A DNA stretch of 64,000 nucleotides from Fodinibius sediminis (lineage in GTDB: Bacteria > Bacteroidota > Rhodothermia > Balneolales > Balneolaceae). The notes under the pieces are model-generated. The model was not told the origin of the DNA, searched no databases, and worked only from the letters and a program-made list of their open reading frames with translations. The stretch's first letter is position 1; the number at the start of each line of letters is the position of its first letter. Shown here piece by piece: positions 16,431 to 26,080 of this stretch. Where the stretch lies: contig NZ_FXTH01000012.1 in assembly GCF_900182555.1 (NCBI RefSeq), forward strand, positions 109,879-173,878. Reading direction: 5' to 3'. The translations under genes were made by a program, and so were the position numbers.

Positions 16431-18011
16431 GTGTCTCTACAACCCCTTGACGAATTACCCAAACATTCACTTTCCATCAACCGCGCCCTCCTTTCCGTTT
16501 CCGACAAGACGGATATCATGCCGCTGGCCCAGGCCCTTCACCGGGCCGGGGTGGAAATTATTTCCACCGGCGGGACCGGTCGGAAAATTCGAGAGGCAGA
16601 TATCCCGGTTACGGATGTAAGTGAAATAACCGGCTTTGAAGAATGCCTGGATGGAAGGGTTAAAACGCTGCATCCCCTGATCCACGGCGGTCTGCTGGGC
16701 AGGACCAGCCACGATCCGGATGTCCGTGAAATGAACCGGCTGGACATCAAGCCCATAGAGCTGGTGGTTGTCAACCTGTATCCTTTTAAGAAAACCATAT
16801 CCGACCCAGATTGCACACCGGCCGTGGCTACTGAAAATATTGACATTGGCGGTCCCACCATGATCCGGGCCGCTGCCAAAAACTTTGCCCATGTCTGTGT
16901 GCTCACCTCCCCCCGGCAATACAGCGGGTTTATTGAAACGCTGGAAAAAGATTCGGCCATCCCATTTGCCCAGCGTCGCCAATGGGCCACCGATGCCTTT
17001 AATCATACCGCGAACTACGATGCCCATATTGCCAATTATTTCAATGACCTTACGGCCAACGGGGATGAGCAGCCCGATCAATTGAATATCTCCCTCCCCA
17101 AATCGCAGAGCCTTCGGTACGGCGAAAACCCTCACCAACAGGCAGCCGTCTACGGTTACCAGGATGAATTTATTGACTGCTTTCACGGGAAACAGCTCAG
17201 CTATAACAACTTTTTGGATGTCGACAGTGCACTTCGGCTTATTGCCGACTTCCAGGATGCCCCCCCAACATGTGCTATCTTTAAACATACGGTCCCTTGT
17301 GGCATTGCCTCCGATGAACAGCTCCACAAAGCCTGGGATAAAGCTTTCCAGACCGACACAAAATCACCCTTTGGCGGCATTGTCGTCGTAAATCGCGAAC
17401 TTGACCTGGCGACCGCCCGGGCGATTGATGAAATTTTTACGGAAATTATTATTGCACCCTCCTATGAGGAAGAGGCCCTGTCTCTGCTCAAACAGAAGAA
17501 AAACCGGCGACTGATCCGTCAACAAAAACAGCTCAGTCAGACGGCTGAAAACCAGTTCCGTTCTATCTTTGGCGGCGCCCTCAGCCAAAAATCCGACTTT
17601 CGCGTTGTAACAGAGGCTGACCTCAAAGTGGTAACAGAACGGCAGCCCACTCAAAAAGAGATTCTTGACATGCTTTTCAGCTGGAAAGTCGTAAAACATG
17701 TCAAGTCCAATGCCATTGTATATGCCAAGGACCAGCAGACAATCGGTATCGGCACCGGGCAGACAAGCCGGGTAGAGGCGTCTCAGATTGCCATAGCCAA
17801 AGCAAAAGAAGAAGGGCTTTCCATTGAAGGAACAGCAATAGCTTCAGATGCCTTTTTCCCCTTCCCCGATGGTGTGGAGGCCGCAGCAGCAGCCGGTGCC
17901 ACGGCCGTGATACAGCCCGGCGGAAGCATCCGTGATGAGCAGGTTATTGAAGCAGCCGACAAGCTTGGTCTGAGTATGGTATTTACCGGGAAGCGGCTTT
18001 TCCGACACTAA
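16431..18011 (+). CDS. purH: Bifunctional AICAR transformylase/IMP cyclohydrolase
   Basis: This 526-residue enzyme performs the last two steps of IMP synthesis. The N-terminal MGS-like cyclohydrolase domain shows [24 protein letters not shown] and [14 protein letters not shown]. The transformylase part has [15 protein letters not shown], the KHTVPCGIA catalytic Lys-His region and [13 protein letters not shown]. The GTG start at 16431 is chosen because it gives the usual short leader before the first strand. It is coupled to purN and ends 133 bp before mreB. Confidence 0.97.
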   Translation: MSLQPLDELPKHSLSINRALLSVSDKTDIMPLAQALHRAGVEIISTGGTGRKIREADIPVTDVSEITGFEECLDGRVKTLHPLIHGGLLGRTSHDPDVREMNRLDIKPIELVVVNLYPFKKTISDPDCTPAVATENIDIGGPTMIRAAAKNFAHVCVLTSPRQYSGFIETLEKDSAIPFAQRRQWATDAFNHTANYDAHIANYFNDLTANGDEQPDQLNISLPKSQSLRYGENPHQQAAVYGYQDEFIDCFHGKQLSYNNFLDVDSALRLIADFQDAPPTCAIFKHTVPCGIASDEQLHKAWDKAFQTDTKSPFGGIVVVNRELDLATARAIDEIFTEIIIAPSYEEEALSLLKQKKNRRLIRQQKQLSQTAENQFRSIFGGALSQKSDFRVVTEADLKVVTERQPTQKEILDMLFSWKVVKHVKSNAIVYAKDQQTIGIGTGQTSRVEASQIAIAKAKEEGLSIEGTAIASDAFFPFPDGVEAAAAAGATAVIQPGGSIRDEQVIEAADKLGLSMVFTGKRLFRH

Positions 18012-18020
18012 AACCGGCTA

Positions 18021-18033
18021 TATAACCGTTATA
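18021..18033. promoter_or_regulatory. 13-bp palindrome between purH and mreB
   Basis: TATAAC and GTTATA surround one central C, 10 bp after the purH stop. It is AT-rich and short, so it may be fortuitous, or it may be a binding site in the mreB promoter region. Confidence 0.25.
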
Positions 18034-18088
18034 ACTTTTATACGTATTAATTCGCAAATAGGCGGACAAAATTGTATTTTCGACTTTG

Positions 18089-18107
18089 TTATTTTCCTCG
18101 AAAATAA
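18089..18107 (+). promoter_or_regulatory. 8-bp inverted repeat upstream of mreB
   Basis: TTATTTTC and GAAAATAA flank CTC, followed by TTTGTTT. It can be read as an AT-rich terminator for purNH or as an operator. TTTG at 18085-18088 and an imperfect TAnnTTTG-like TAATTTGT at 18105-18112 bracket it, so it may lie inside the mreB promoter. Confidence 0.4.
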
Positions 18108-18144
18108 TTTGTTTACTCGAAGCTCATCTACACTCTCTTAAAAC

Positions 18145-19197
18145 ATGGATAAAAACGCACCTAAAGCTAAGAAAAAGCAAAATAATAAAGGATGGTTCGA
18201 CTGGCTCTACACGGATATTGCCATAGACCTGGGGACAGCAAATACCCTGATTTACTCAAGGGGCGAGGGCATCGTGCTGAACGAACCTTCCATTGTGGCG
18301 CTAAACATGCAAAATGAGCCCGTTGCCACAGGTCACGAGGCGCGCTTGATGCATGAAAAAACCCACAAGAACATCCGTACGGTACGTCCACTGCGCGACG
18401 GTGTCATTGCCGATTTTGAAGTGGCCGAACAGATGATCCGCGGAATGATCGACAAGGTCAAGATGAAATGGTATTCCAGCACCCGGCAGATGGTGGTATG
18501 TGTACCCAGCGGCATCACCGAAGTGGAACGGCGCGCCGTTCGTGACAGTGCAGAACATGCCGGAGCCAAATCAGTACATCTTGTTGACGAACCCATGGCG
18601 GCCGCCATTGGTATCGGGCTGAATGTGCATGAGCCTATCGGCAACATGATCGTTGATGTAGGCGGGGGTACCACGGAAATTGCGGTTATTGCCCTGTCCG
18701 GCATCGTCTTTGCCCAATCCGTGCGTCTTGGAGGAGATGAGCTTAATGATGATATCATCAACTATTTCCGCCGCAACCACAATTTGCTTATCGGAGAACG
18801 TACAGCCGAAAAGATAAAGTGCGAAATTGGCTCGGCCGCTCCTCTGGATGAAGAACTGGAAATGGACACCAAAGGTCGCGACCTGGTCAACGGAGTACCG
18901 CGAACCCGGCATGTGACCTCTAAAGACGTCCGCGAAGCGATCTCTGAATCGGTCAATACGATTGTAGAATCCATCACAAAATCGCTGGAACAAACGCCTC
19001 CCGAACTTTCCGCCGATATCCTGGACCGGGGGATCCTCCTCACGGGCGGAGGGGCCAAGCTTAAGAATCTCGATAAATTAATTCGCGAGACCACCGACCT
19101 TCCTGTTCACATTGCTGAAGATCCGCTGACCGCCGTCGTGCGTGGCACGGGAGCCATCCTGGAAGACCTGGAATACTACCGAACCGTTATTAATTAA
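18145..19197 (+). CDS. mreB: Rod-shape determining actin homologue MreB
   Basis: The 350-residue cytoskeletal ATPase organises lateral wall synthesis. Phosphate-1 motif DIAIDLGTANTLIYS is near residue 27, with VDEPMAAAIGIGL, phosphate-2 MIVDVGGGTTEIAVIAL and the adenosine motif GILLTGGGAKLKNLD. It has a basic Lys/Asn-rich N-terminal extension of about 20 residues before the usual start. It is first of five elongasome genes, all on the plus strand, with mreC 15 bp downstream. Confidence 0.98.
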   Translation: MDKNAPKAKKKQNNKGWFDWLYTDIAIDLGTANTLIYSRGEGIVLNEPSIVALNMQNEPVATGHEARLMHEKTHKNIRTVRPLRDGVIADFEVAEQMIRGMIDKVKMKWYSSTRQMVVCVPSGITEVERRAVRDSAEHAGAKSVHLVDEPMAAAIGIGLNVHEPIGNMIVDVGGGTTEIAVIALSGIVFAQSVRLGGDELNDDIINYFRRNHNLLIGERTAEKIKCEIGSAAPLDEELEMDTKGRDLVNGVPRTRHVTSKDVREAISESVNTIVESITKSLEQTPPELSADILDRGILLTGGGAKLKNLDKLIRETTDLPVHIAEDPLTAVVRGTGAILEDLEYYRTVIN

Positions 19198-19212
19198 GCT
19201 ACAGCAAGGTGA

Positions 19213-20055
19213 ATGCAACTACGTTTTCCGGGAATATCTGATGTTAAAGATCACATCCTCACAGCCGTACTCCTTCTTACTGCCGTAGCACTCATGATCG
19301 GACGGCACCAGGGAGGGCTTGAGAACCTGCGCAAGGCGTCAGTCACTCTTTTCAGCTATCTCGAAGAACCTTTTGCCAATATCCGCACCTACCGACAGGC
19401 CCTGAAAACCAACACCTATCTCCGGCGACAAAACGTTTTGCTATTGGATGAATTGAGCCGGTTGCGTTCAGCCGACCAGGAGAATGAAAGGCTAAGGCAG
19501 CTGCTTGAATTCAGCAGGGAGAGCAATCTGAACCTCTACCCGGTTCAGGTCGTCGGCAAGGAACTACACCAGGTATCAAACTCATTAACCATAGACGCCG
19601 GCAGCGAGCAGGGTATCGAAAGCGGCATGCCCATGGTTGCTGCGGAAGGTCTGGCCGGTAAAGTCATCCTCACCGACCGGGGCTATGCCCAGGTTATGCC
19701 TTTTTTAAATACACTGTTCAAAGTGAGTGCCAAACTACAGAATTCCAATGCCTATGGTATTGTTTCATGGGACGGCACCAGCATTGAAGAGCTGCAACTT
19801 AATTACATCCCCCAAACAGTTGAGGTCGACACGGGGGAAGTGGTTGTCACTTCCGGCTACAGCAATCAATTTCCACCGAATATCCCCATCGGCGAAGTGA
19901 TACGAACAATGCCTCAGAAAGGCAAGGATACACAGCGCATCTACCTCGATCCCTTTGTTGACCTCTATACCCTGTCCGGCGGGTTTGTCATCAAATTCCA
20001 GCCCGATACCACGCTCCAAAACCTCAACAAGGAATATCAGGAAGTGTTAGAATGA
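19213..20055 (+). CDS. mreC: Rod-shape determining protein MreC
   Basis: The 280-residue bitopic protein has one N-terminal membrane helix (about 13-30), a periplasmic coiled coil with the NERLRQLLEF pattern near 95, and two beta-barrel domains marked by VQVVGKELHQVSNSLTIDAGSEQGIESGMPMVAAEGLAGKV. It scaffolds PBP2 and RodA in the periplasm. Its stop overlaps the mreD start by ATGA. Confidence 0.95.
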   Translation: MQLRFPGISDVKDHILTAVLLLTAVALMIGRHQGGLENLRKASVTLFSYLEEPFANIRTYRQALKTNTYLRRQNVLLLDELSRLRSADQENERLRQLLEFSRESNLNLYPVQVVGKELHQVSNSLTIDAGSEQGIESGMPMVAAEGLAGKVILTDRGYAQVMPFLNTLFKVSAKLQNSNAYGIVSWDGTSIEELQLNYIPQTVEVDTGEVVVTSGYSNQFPPNIPIGEVIRTMPQKGKDTQRIYLDPFVDLYTLSGGFVIKFQPDTTLQNLNKEYQEVLE

Positions 20056-20525
20056 CCAAAGAACAGCTGAAATATCTTAGCATAGGGCTCCTTTTCCTGT
20101 TGCTTCAGGTCGTACTGTTCCGACACTTGACGATTTTCAGGATGCAGCCGGATCTCGTACTCATCTTTCTCGTCTGGTTTATGAGTAAAAAAAACAGGGC
20201 GACCGCCTTGCTTATGGGGGCCCTGCTGGGATTTCTGCAAGATTTTTTTCTTGATTTGTGGGGCCTTCATATGTTTACAAAAACATTACTGGTATATTTA
20301 AGCCACCGGTTTATTCCCAAAGATCATACGAAACTTTTATTAATCGGACCGGTATTTACGACTGTTTTTTCAGCGGCCCTGCTCCATAACATCATTTTTT
20401 TAGGACTCAATCTTTTTATACAGAATTATACTGCTGAAATTATATTTTGGCGGCAGCTGGTTGGCAATAGTCTCTATTCTGCTATCGTTGCTTGTTGTAT
20501 ACACTTGTTCAGAACCCAAAGGTGA
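20052..20525 (+). CDS. mreD: Rod-shape determining protein MreD
   Basis: This 157-residue protein consists of about five hydrophobic segments with MQPDLVLIFLVWFMSKKN and GALLGFLQDFFLDLWGLHMF, the conserved MreD region. It is assigned from those and from its place between mreC and the PBP2 gene. It works with MreC in the inner membrane. It overlaps mreC by 4 bp and ends 8 bp before mrdA. Confidence 0.9.
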   Translation: MTKEQLKYLSIGLLFLLLQVVLFRHLTIFRMQPDLVLIFLVWFMSKKNRATALLMGALLGFLQDFFLDLWGLHMFTKTLLVYLSHRFIPKDHTKLLLIGPVFTTVFSAALLHNIIFLGLNLFIQNYTAEIIFWRQLVGNSLYSAIVACCIHLFRTQR

Positions 20526-20533
20526 CACTCGGT

Positions 20534-22369
20534 ATGTCGCGCCACAAGAAAAAACGCACCCAAATTTCCATTCGTATTTTCCAGCTGATCATTATCCTGC
20601 TGGGATTGGTGATTCTGGGGCGACTTTTCCAACTACAGATTCTGAATTATGAAACCTATGAGCCGTTGAGCCGGCAAAATGCCCTGCGACAACAAAATGT
20701 AAATCCGGCGCGGGGGCTTATCTATGATCGCAACGGACGTCTTCTGGTGGATAACAAACCCATTTATTCCATCACCATTACCCCCTCGGCCTACGATCGT
20801 GAAAAAACGCCCCTTTTGGCTCAGCTCCTCGGCATAGCCGAAGAAGAGGTAGAAAAACGCGTTGAGGAAGCGCGGGCCTATTCCTGGTATCGAACCTCCC
20901 GGCTTTTCACGGAGATCGATTTCAAGACATTTTCGATCATCCAGGAAAACATATGGCAGCTTCCGGGTATTGGTCATCAGATTGAGAGCAAGCGTCACTA
21001 TCCGGTGGACAGCCTTAAAGCATCACATACCCTCGGCTATCTGCGTGAAGTTTCCAAGGAAGAATATCTGCAGCAGCAGAACTATCACCTGGGCGACAAG
21101 ATTGGAAAAACCGGGCTTGAAAAGCAGTATGAAGCGCAGCTGAAAGGCCAGTATGGAACAGAATATATTCTGGTCAATGCCATGGGACAAAACCTCGGAT
21201 CATACCAAGACGGCGCCATAGACGAAGCTCCCGTCAAAGGTGCCAACCTCAACACCACCCTTGATACCGACCTGCAGCTGCTGGCTGAAGATCTGATGGA
21301 GGGGAAAAGAGGAGGACTAGTGGCCTTGAACCCGAAGACCGGGGGGGTTCTGAGTATGGTCAGCGCCCCTCAATATGACATCCGGCGACTCTCCGGACGC
21401 ATAGATTTCGATTACTGGCAAAAAATTAACCAAGACCCCGACAACCCGCTATTCAGCCGGGCTCTTTCCAGCAAGCAGCCCCCGGGTTCTACCTTCAAGC
21501 CACTCATGGGGCTCATGGGCCTGGAGCTCGATATTATTAATCCTCAGACCAGCATTTACAACCCCGGCTACTACTCGCGCGGTCGACGCTATAATGACCT
21601 GGCAGATCCGGGACAGTACAACCTGGAAAAAGCCCTGCAGGAATCGAGTAATACCTTCTTCTTCTGGCTGATGGACAAGATTGTTCACAGCTACAGTATT
21701 GACCGCTGGAACGAACTGGCATCAACCTTCGGACTTGGCAGCAATACCGGTATCGACCTGCCCAATGAAACCAGCGGCATTTTGCCTGACAGCACTTATC
21801 TGAACAACTTGCTTGGAGAGGGTACCTGGGGCATTGGAGACCAAATCAGCCTGGGCGTTGGCCAGGGCTTTCTGGCGGCATCTCCTCTTCAGATGGCCAC
21901 CGTCGTATCCCAAATCGCAAATGGGGGATATGCCCTTCAACCCCATCTCGTTCATTCCATCAAAGAAAGCGACGGTACGGTTTTATTTCCTGAAAATGAC
22001 ACTACCAAAATAAGCTGGATCGACCGGCGGGAACTTGAGATCGTCAAGGCGGGAATGCGTCGGGTTGTCACCACAGGCAGCGGCCGCTATTATGCCAACC
22101 TGGACAGCGTGAAAGTAGCCGGCAAAACGGGGACTGCACAGAATCCACACGGGGAGGACCACGGCTGGTTTGTGTGTTTTGCCCCGATGGATGATCCCCA
22201 GATTGCTATTGCTGTGCTCATCGAAAACGGAGGCTATGGTTCAATTTCTGCGGCCCCCATCGCCTCCCTCCTGGTTGAGCAATATGTTACCGGCAAGATC
22301 AATCGTACCCGTGTTTACGATTACGTAAAGGATTTTGAACCCGAATCTCAGAATGACGACAATGAATAA
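20534..22369 (+). CDS. mrdA: Penicillin-binding protein 2 (elongation transpeptidase)
   Basis: This protein of about 611 residues cross-links peptidoglycan during elongation. It has one N-terminal membrane helix (about 15-37), the dimerisation domain with NPARGLIYDRNGRLL, and the transpeptidase triad: SxxK in GSTFKPL, SSN in ESSNTFFFWL, and KTG in AGKTGTAQNPHG. I start it at ATG 20534 rather than the earlier in-frame TTG at 20492, because the earlier part lies within mreD and adds nothing to the helix. It overlaps the rodA start region. Confidence 0.96.
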   Translation: MSRHKKKRTQISIRIFQLIIILLGLVILGRLFQLQILNYETYEPLSRQNALRQQNVNPARGLIYDRNGRLLVDNKPIYSITITPSAYDREKTPLLAQLLGIAEEEVEKRVEEARAYSWYRTSRLFTEIDFKTFSIIQENIWQLPGIGHQIESKRHYPVDSLKASHTLGYLREVSKEEYLQQQNYHLGDKIGKTGLEKQYEAQLKGQYGTEYILVNAMGQNLGSYQDGAIDEAPVKGANLNTTLDTDLQLLAEDLMEGKRGGLVALNPKTGGVLSMVSAPQYDIRRLSGRIDFDYWQKINQDPDNPLFSRALSSKQPPGSTFKPLMGLMGLELDIINPQTSIYNPGYYSRGRRYNDLADPGQYNLEKALQESSNTFFFWLMDKIVHSYSIDRWNELASTFGLGSNTGIDLPNETSGILPDSTYLNNLLGEGTWGIGDQISLGVGQGFLAASPLQMATVVSQIANGGYALQPHLVHSIKESDGTVLFPENDTTKISWIDRRELEIVKAGMRRVVTTGSGRYYANLDSVKVAGKTGTAQNPHGEDHGWFVCFAPMDDPQIAIAVLIENGGYGSISAAPIASLLVEQYVTGKINRTRVYDYVKDFEPESQNDDNE

Positions 22370-23612
22370 CTTTGGAGAATACAACTGGTCTCTTACCACC
22401 TTCTGGGTTGGACTGGTCACCATCGGGCTGATCTCCATTTACAGTGCAACGCAGGGTCCCGTTGCCCAATTCCTACCTGCATACATCCAGGTAAATTTCT
22501 ACAAGCAGCTCATATCATTCGGGCTGGCCCTTTTGCTGCTCATCGGCCTGCAATATGTGAGTCCGCGCACCTTTCGCGAAGGGTCCTATATTTTTTATCT
22601 GCTGGGGATCGTCCTAATGGTGCTGACCCTCCTTATCGGGCGCGAGGTGAACGGAGCCAAAAGCTGGCTGGTCCTGGGACCATTCAACCTCCAGTCCAGT
22701 GAGCTGATGAAAATTGCCACCGTACTTGCCGTCTCCAACTACTTGACGAGCCAGCGCAACATCTCTGCCGAGAATTTGAAGACAGCACTTACCACGGTAC
22801 TTATTATTCTTGTGCCCACTATCCTCGTTTTCCTGCAAAACGACTCGGGGACCGCGATCATCTTTTTAGCCCTGATACCCGTTGTGCTGTTCTGGTCGGG
22901 CCTTCCCTATGGTATTTCCCTTTTTATTATTTCTCCGGCCATCATCGGTTACCTGAGCATTATCAGCTGGTACTGGGGCCTGGCAGCAGCCGTGCTTCTG
23001 ACCTTGCTTGTTTTTATTCTCCAGCGGCGCACCTGGCTTACCTTTACCTCCTTTGCGACCGGTATATTACTTGTCATTGGAGTACAGGTTGCTCTGTTTC
23101 AGGTGCTGCAGCCGCACCAGCGGGCCCGGATTGAAGCTTTTACCAATCCCTCATTCGATCCCCAGGGGGCCGGCTGGAATATCATACAGGCCAAGACAGC
23201 CATTGGCTCGGGAGGGCTTTATGGCAAAGGATACCTGGAGGGAACCCAGACACAGCTTCGTTTCCTTCCCGAACAGTGGACCGACTTCATTTTCTGTGTG
23301 ATTGGCGAGGAATTTGGGTTTGTGGGTGCCGGCTTGGTTGTCATGATGCTCATAGGCTTTACCATTATGCTGCTGCGGGCCGCTGCAAACCATAAGCACC
23401 CGTTTGCACAACTGGTCATCGTCAGCGTTGCTACTATCTATTTTACACATTTCTTTATTAACATCGGCTCCGCTACAGCGCTAATACCCGTAATTGGTGT
23501 CCCCCTGCCCTTCATCAGCTATGGGGGGTCCGCCCTTATCACCAATACCCTGATGCTTGGCATCTGCCTGAACCTGGACTTTCACAAACGGCAGTTCAGC
23601 ATCTATCGCTGA
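22353..23612 (+). CDS. rodA: RodA peptidoglycan glycosyltransferase (SEDS)
   Basis: This SEDS protein of about 419 residues polymerises lipid II with PBP2. It has around ten membrane helices, GREVNGAKSWLVLGPFNLQSSELMKIA in the first half with the conserved Glu, and PVIGVPLPFISYGGSALITN near the end. Starts at 22353 or 22362 (both ATG) overlap mrdA by 17 or 8 bp; a longer TTG form at 22335 seems less likely. It closes the mre operon and meets rnhB tail to tail. Confidence 0.95.
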   Translation: MTTMNNFGEYNWSLTTFWVGLVTIGLISIYSATQGPVAQFLPAYIQVNFYKQLISFGLALLLLIGLQYVSPRTFREGSYIFYLLGIVLMVLTLLIGREVNGAKSWLVLGPFNLQSSELMKIATVLAVSNYLTSQRNISAENLKTALTTVLIILVPTILVFLQNDSGTAIIFLALIPVVLFWSGLPYGISLFIISPAIIGYLSIISWYWGLAAAVLLTLLVFILQRRTWLTFTSFATGILLVIGVQVALFQVLQPHQRARIEAFTNPSFDPQGAGWNIIQAKTAIGSGGLYGKGYLEGTQTQLRFLPEQWTDFIFCVIGEEFGFVGAGLVVMMLIGFTIMLLRAAANHKHPFAQLVIVSVATIYFTHFFINIGSATALIPVIGVPLPFISYGGSALITNTLMLGICLNLDFHKRQFSIYR

Positions 23613-23622
23613 GCCCTGTTTA

Positions 23623-24270
23623 TTAATCAATCATTTTATCCGTTCGCAGCCTGAAGCTCTGCCGATGATATTTGGTCGCGCCATGCTCCTTCAACCCCCG
23701 GAAATGCTGCTGGGTGGGGTAACCCACATTGGTATCCCATCCGTAATGGGGGTATTCCTCATGAAGGTCATACATCCACTCATCGCGATAGACCTTTGCA
23801 ATGATGGAAGCAGCAGCAATGCTCATGGACCGATCATCCCCCTTAATCAGGCATTGATGCGGGCACAAGCCGGATTTAAATCTGTTGCCATCCACCAGCA
23901 GGTAGTCCGGGCATGCCTGCTCGGCCTCGGCACACTTGTTCATCGCTTTTATGGAAGCCTGCAAAATATTGAGTTTATCAATTTCTGAAGGCATACACCA
24001 CTGCACGGTCCAATAGAGGGCCTGTGCTTTAATTTCCCGGCCAAGCCGCCTGCGATCCTTCAGCGAAAGGGTCTTACTGTCTCTGATCTCCTCAATAAAC
24101 GTCCCGGCCTTAAAAATAACGCCGGCGGCCACCACGGGACCGGCCAGGCAGCCCCGGCCCACTTCATCGAGTCCCATCACCCGTTCAAAGCCTTCATTCC
24201 AAAGCCTGCGTTCATACCGCAGCCGATTCAAGGATTCTGTACTTTTATCACCGTCGCCCGGTTTTGTCAT
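23623..24270 (-). CDS. rnhB: Ribonuclease HII
   Basis: The 215-residue enzyme removes ribonucleotides from RNA-DNA hybrids. Its signature is VMGLDEVGRGCLAGPVVAAGVIF with the catalytic Asp-Glu pair, then DSKTLSLKDRR, DYLLVDGNRF with the third Asp, and GDDRSMSIAAASIIAKVYRD. The order and length match bacterial RNase HII. It is divergent from the VWA gene with a 64-bp gap and convergent with rodA. Confidence 0.96.
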   Translation of the reverse strand: MTKPGDGDKSTESLNRLRYERRLWNEGFERVMGLDEVGRGCLAGPVVAAGVIFKAGTFIEEIRDSKTLSLKDRRRLGREIKAQALYWTVQWCMPSEIDKLNILQASIKAMNKCAEAEQACPDYLLVDGNRFKSGLCPHQCLIKGDDRSMSIAAASIIAKVYRDEWMYDLHEEYPHYGWDTNVGYPTQQHFRGLKEHGATKYHRQSFRLRTDKMID

Positions 24271-24334
24271 TTATGCGAATTAATTTCCCGTTAAATACGT
24301 TATCAATACTTCTGCTAAAGTCAATGTTTTCATT

Positions 24335-25444
24335 ATGTATTTCAAGTACCAAAAGTGGGATTCACGATTTGAGCGGCACTCCGATACCTCCCCCTTCGAC
24401 ACTGTCATGGATTTGTTCCAAGAGCTGCTCACTATCGCGAGCGGAGAGGTGTCGCAGGCCCTGCGGTGGCTTACCGAGCTGGATGAGGAATACCACATCA
24501 CTGATCAGTTTGAAAATTTCAGCATCGGTGATTTTGTGGAAGAACTCAAAGAGCGCGGCTATATTGAAGAGGACCGGGACCAGGGGATGTTGGTTATCAC
24601 CCGAAAAACCGAACGAAGTCTTCGGCGTCGATCACTGAGAGAAATTTTCGACAATCTAGCGAAAGGAGCTGCCGGCCATCATCAGACCAATCATACCGGG
24701 CGCGGACTGGAACGGCAGCCCGAAACACGCAACTGGCAACAGGGCGACGACATTGCCAACATCGACAGCGTAGGGACGATGATGAATATGCTCAGGCACA
24801 GTAACATTGACCAGATGAACCTCCATGAGGATGACCTCCGGGTTCACAATACCGATCACTACACCTCCGTGGCTACGGTCCTGTTGATCGATCTGAGCCA
24901 CTCCATGATCCTTTACGGGGAAGACCGCATCACCCCGGCTAAAAAGGTGGCTATGGCCCTCTCAGAGCTTATCCTGAACAATTACGCCAACGACTCACTC
25001 GATATCGTAGCCTTTGGCAATGAAGCATGGAAAGTTGAAATCGAGGATCTCCCCTATCTGAAAGTAGGGCCCTACCACACCAATACGCAGCAGGCCCTGC
25101 AGCTGGCCCGCTACACCCTGCACCGGCGCAAGTATGCAAACAAGCAAATTTTCATGATCACCGATGGCAAACCCTCCTGCATCATAGAGAATGGAAAAAT
25201 ATACAAGAACAGTTTTGGACTCGATCGGAAAATTGTCAACAAAGTATTGGATGAGGCCGTTAAATGCCGGCGTGACAATATTGATATTACCACCTTTATG
25301 ATTGCACGCGACCCCTACCTGCAGGATTTTGTACGCGAGCTGTCAAAAGCAAACAAAGGACGGGCATACTTTGCATCCCTGGATAACCTGGGCGGCTATA
25401 TCTTTGAAGACTATATCCGAAATCGCAAACGGAGGGTTAAATAA
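24335..25444 (+). CDS. VWA-domain protein with intact MIDAS
   Basis: The 369-residue protein has a helical N-terminal region of about 180 residues and then a von Willebrand A domain. The metal site is complete: DLSHSM (186-191), a Thr in the TNTQQAL stretch and an Asp in ITDGKPS. There is no signal peptide or membrane helix, so it is cytoplasmic. Similar VWA proteins pair with MoxR or Mg-chelatase-like AAA ATPases, but no such gene is visible beside it. Its biological role is not known. Confidence 0.8.
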   Translation: MYFKYQKWDSRFERHSDTSPFDTVMDLFQELLTIASGEVSQALRWLTELDEEYHITDQFENFSIGDFVEELKERGYIEEDRDQGMLVITRKTERSLRRRSLREIFDNLAKGAAGHHQTNHTGRGLERQPETRNWQQGDDIANIDSVGTMMNMLRHSNIDQMNLHEDDLRVHNTDHYTSVATVLLIDLSHSMILYGEDRITPAKKVAMALSELILNNYANDSLDIVAFGNEAWKVEIEDLPYLKVGPYHTNTQQALQLARYTLHRRKYANKQIFMITDGKPSCIIENGKIYKNSFGLDRKIVNKVLDEAVKCRRDNIDITTFMIARDPYLQDFVRELSKANKGRAYFASLDNLGGYIFEDYIRNRKRRVK

Positions 25445-25480
25445 AAAAGGAGAGTCTACCTGCTGTAAACCCTCCTTTGG
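25443..25480 (-). terminator. Rho-independent terminator of the uppS-bamA-skp operon
   Basis: On the minus strand AAAGGAG (25478-25472) pairs with CTCCTTT (25452-25446), followed by further T residues. It sits about 30 bp after the stop of the last skp gene. The loop is 19 nt, long for a terminator. It also lies just behind the convergent VWA gene. Confidence 0.6.
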
Positions 25481-25510
25481 TAATTCTGTAAGACCGTCAA
25501 AATGAAAGAC

Positions 25511-26059
25511 CTACTGCATATCCAGCTCGGCCATAACCTCGTCGGTAATGTCATACTTTTGCTGAGCTTCGTCTGAAGCGTACAATATGATGACATCCCC
25601 GTTGCTGGTTGTTGTATTGAGCACATAGGTAAGCCCCATATCATTGGCCACCGTACCAATAGCAGTATCAATCTGGTCTAAAAGCGGACCTACGAGTTCC
25701 TGCTGTTTCTGCTGTACCTCCTGCTGCAGTTGCGACTGAAACTCCTGCAGTTCAGCTCCCAGTTGTCCGAGACGTTCTTCTTCTTTCTGCTTGGCACTTT
25801 CAGAAATAACGGATTCTTTCTGCTGGTACTGAGATACCTGCTGCTGATATTCCTGTCGCTTGGTGTCCAGTTCGTTTCTTTTCTTCTCCATAAAATTTTG
25901 GAGGCGCTGCTGCACGGCTTTCATCTCAGGCATTCTGCTTAAAATAGCCTGCGGGTCTACATAGCCTATTTCCAGCTGCTGTGCCTGAGCCGAAGACGTG
26001 CCGGCGAAGCCAATGAAAAATAAACAAAGAAGAGATGTTGATAGTATTCGTTTTAACAT
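25511..26059 (-). CDS. OmpH/Skp-family periplasmic chaperone, third copy
   Basis: This 182-residue protein has a signal peptide ending near TSSAQAQ, then IGYVDPQAILSRMPEM as in Skp/OmpH, and a long Gln/Glu/Lys coiled coil (about 50-140) that would form the tentacles. Its C-terminal strand region (YVLNTTTSNGDVIILYAS) resembles that of the second copy. It follows the second copy by 21 bp and is last before the terminator. A role in carrying outer-membrane proteins to BamA is inferred from the family and operon. Confidence 0.88.
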   Translation of the reverse strand: MLKRILSTSLLCLFFIGFAGTSSAQAQQLEIGYVDPQAILSRMPEMKAVQQRLQNFMEKKRNELDTKRQEYQQQVSQYQQKESVISESAKQKEEERLGQLGAELQEFQSQLQQEVQQKQQELVGPLLDQIDTAIGTVANDMGLTYVLNTTTSNGDVIILYASDEAQQKYDITDEVMAELDMQ

Positions 26060-26080
26060 AATTCTTATTCTATTTTCGTG

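Noticed and set aside
16467..17327. 286-codon minus-strand frame in purH
   Set aside because: Antisense to a well-supported gene with all motifs; no start context and no recognisable domain.
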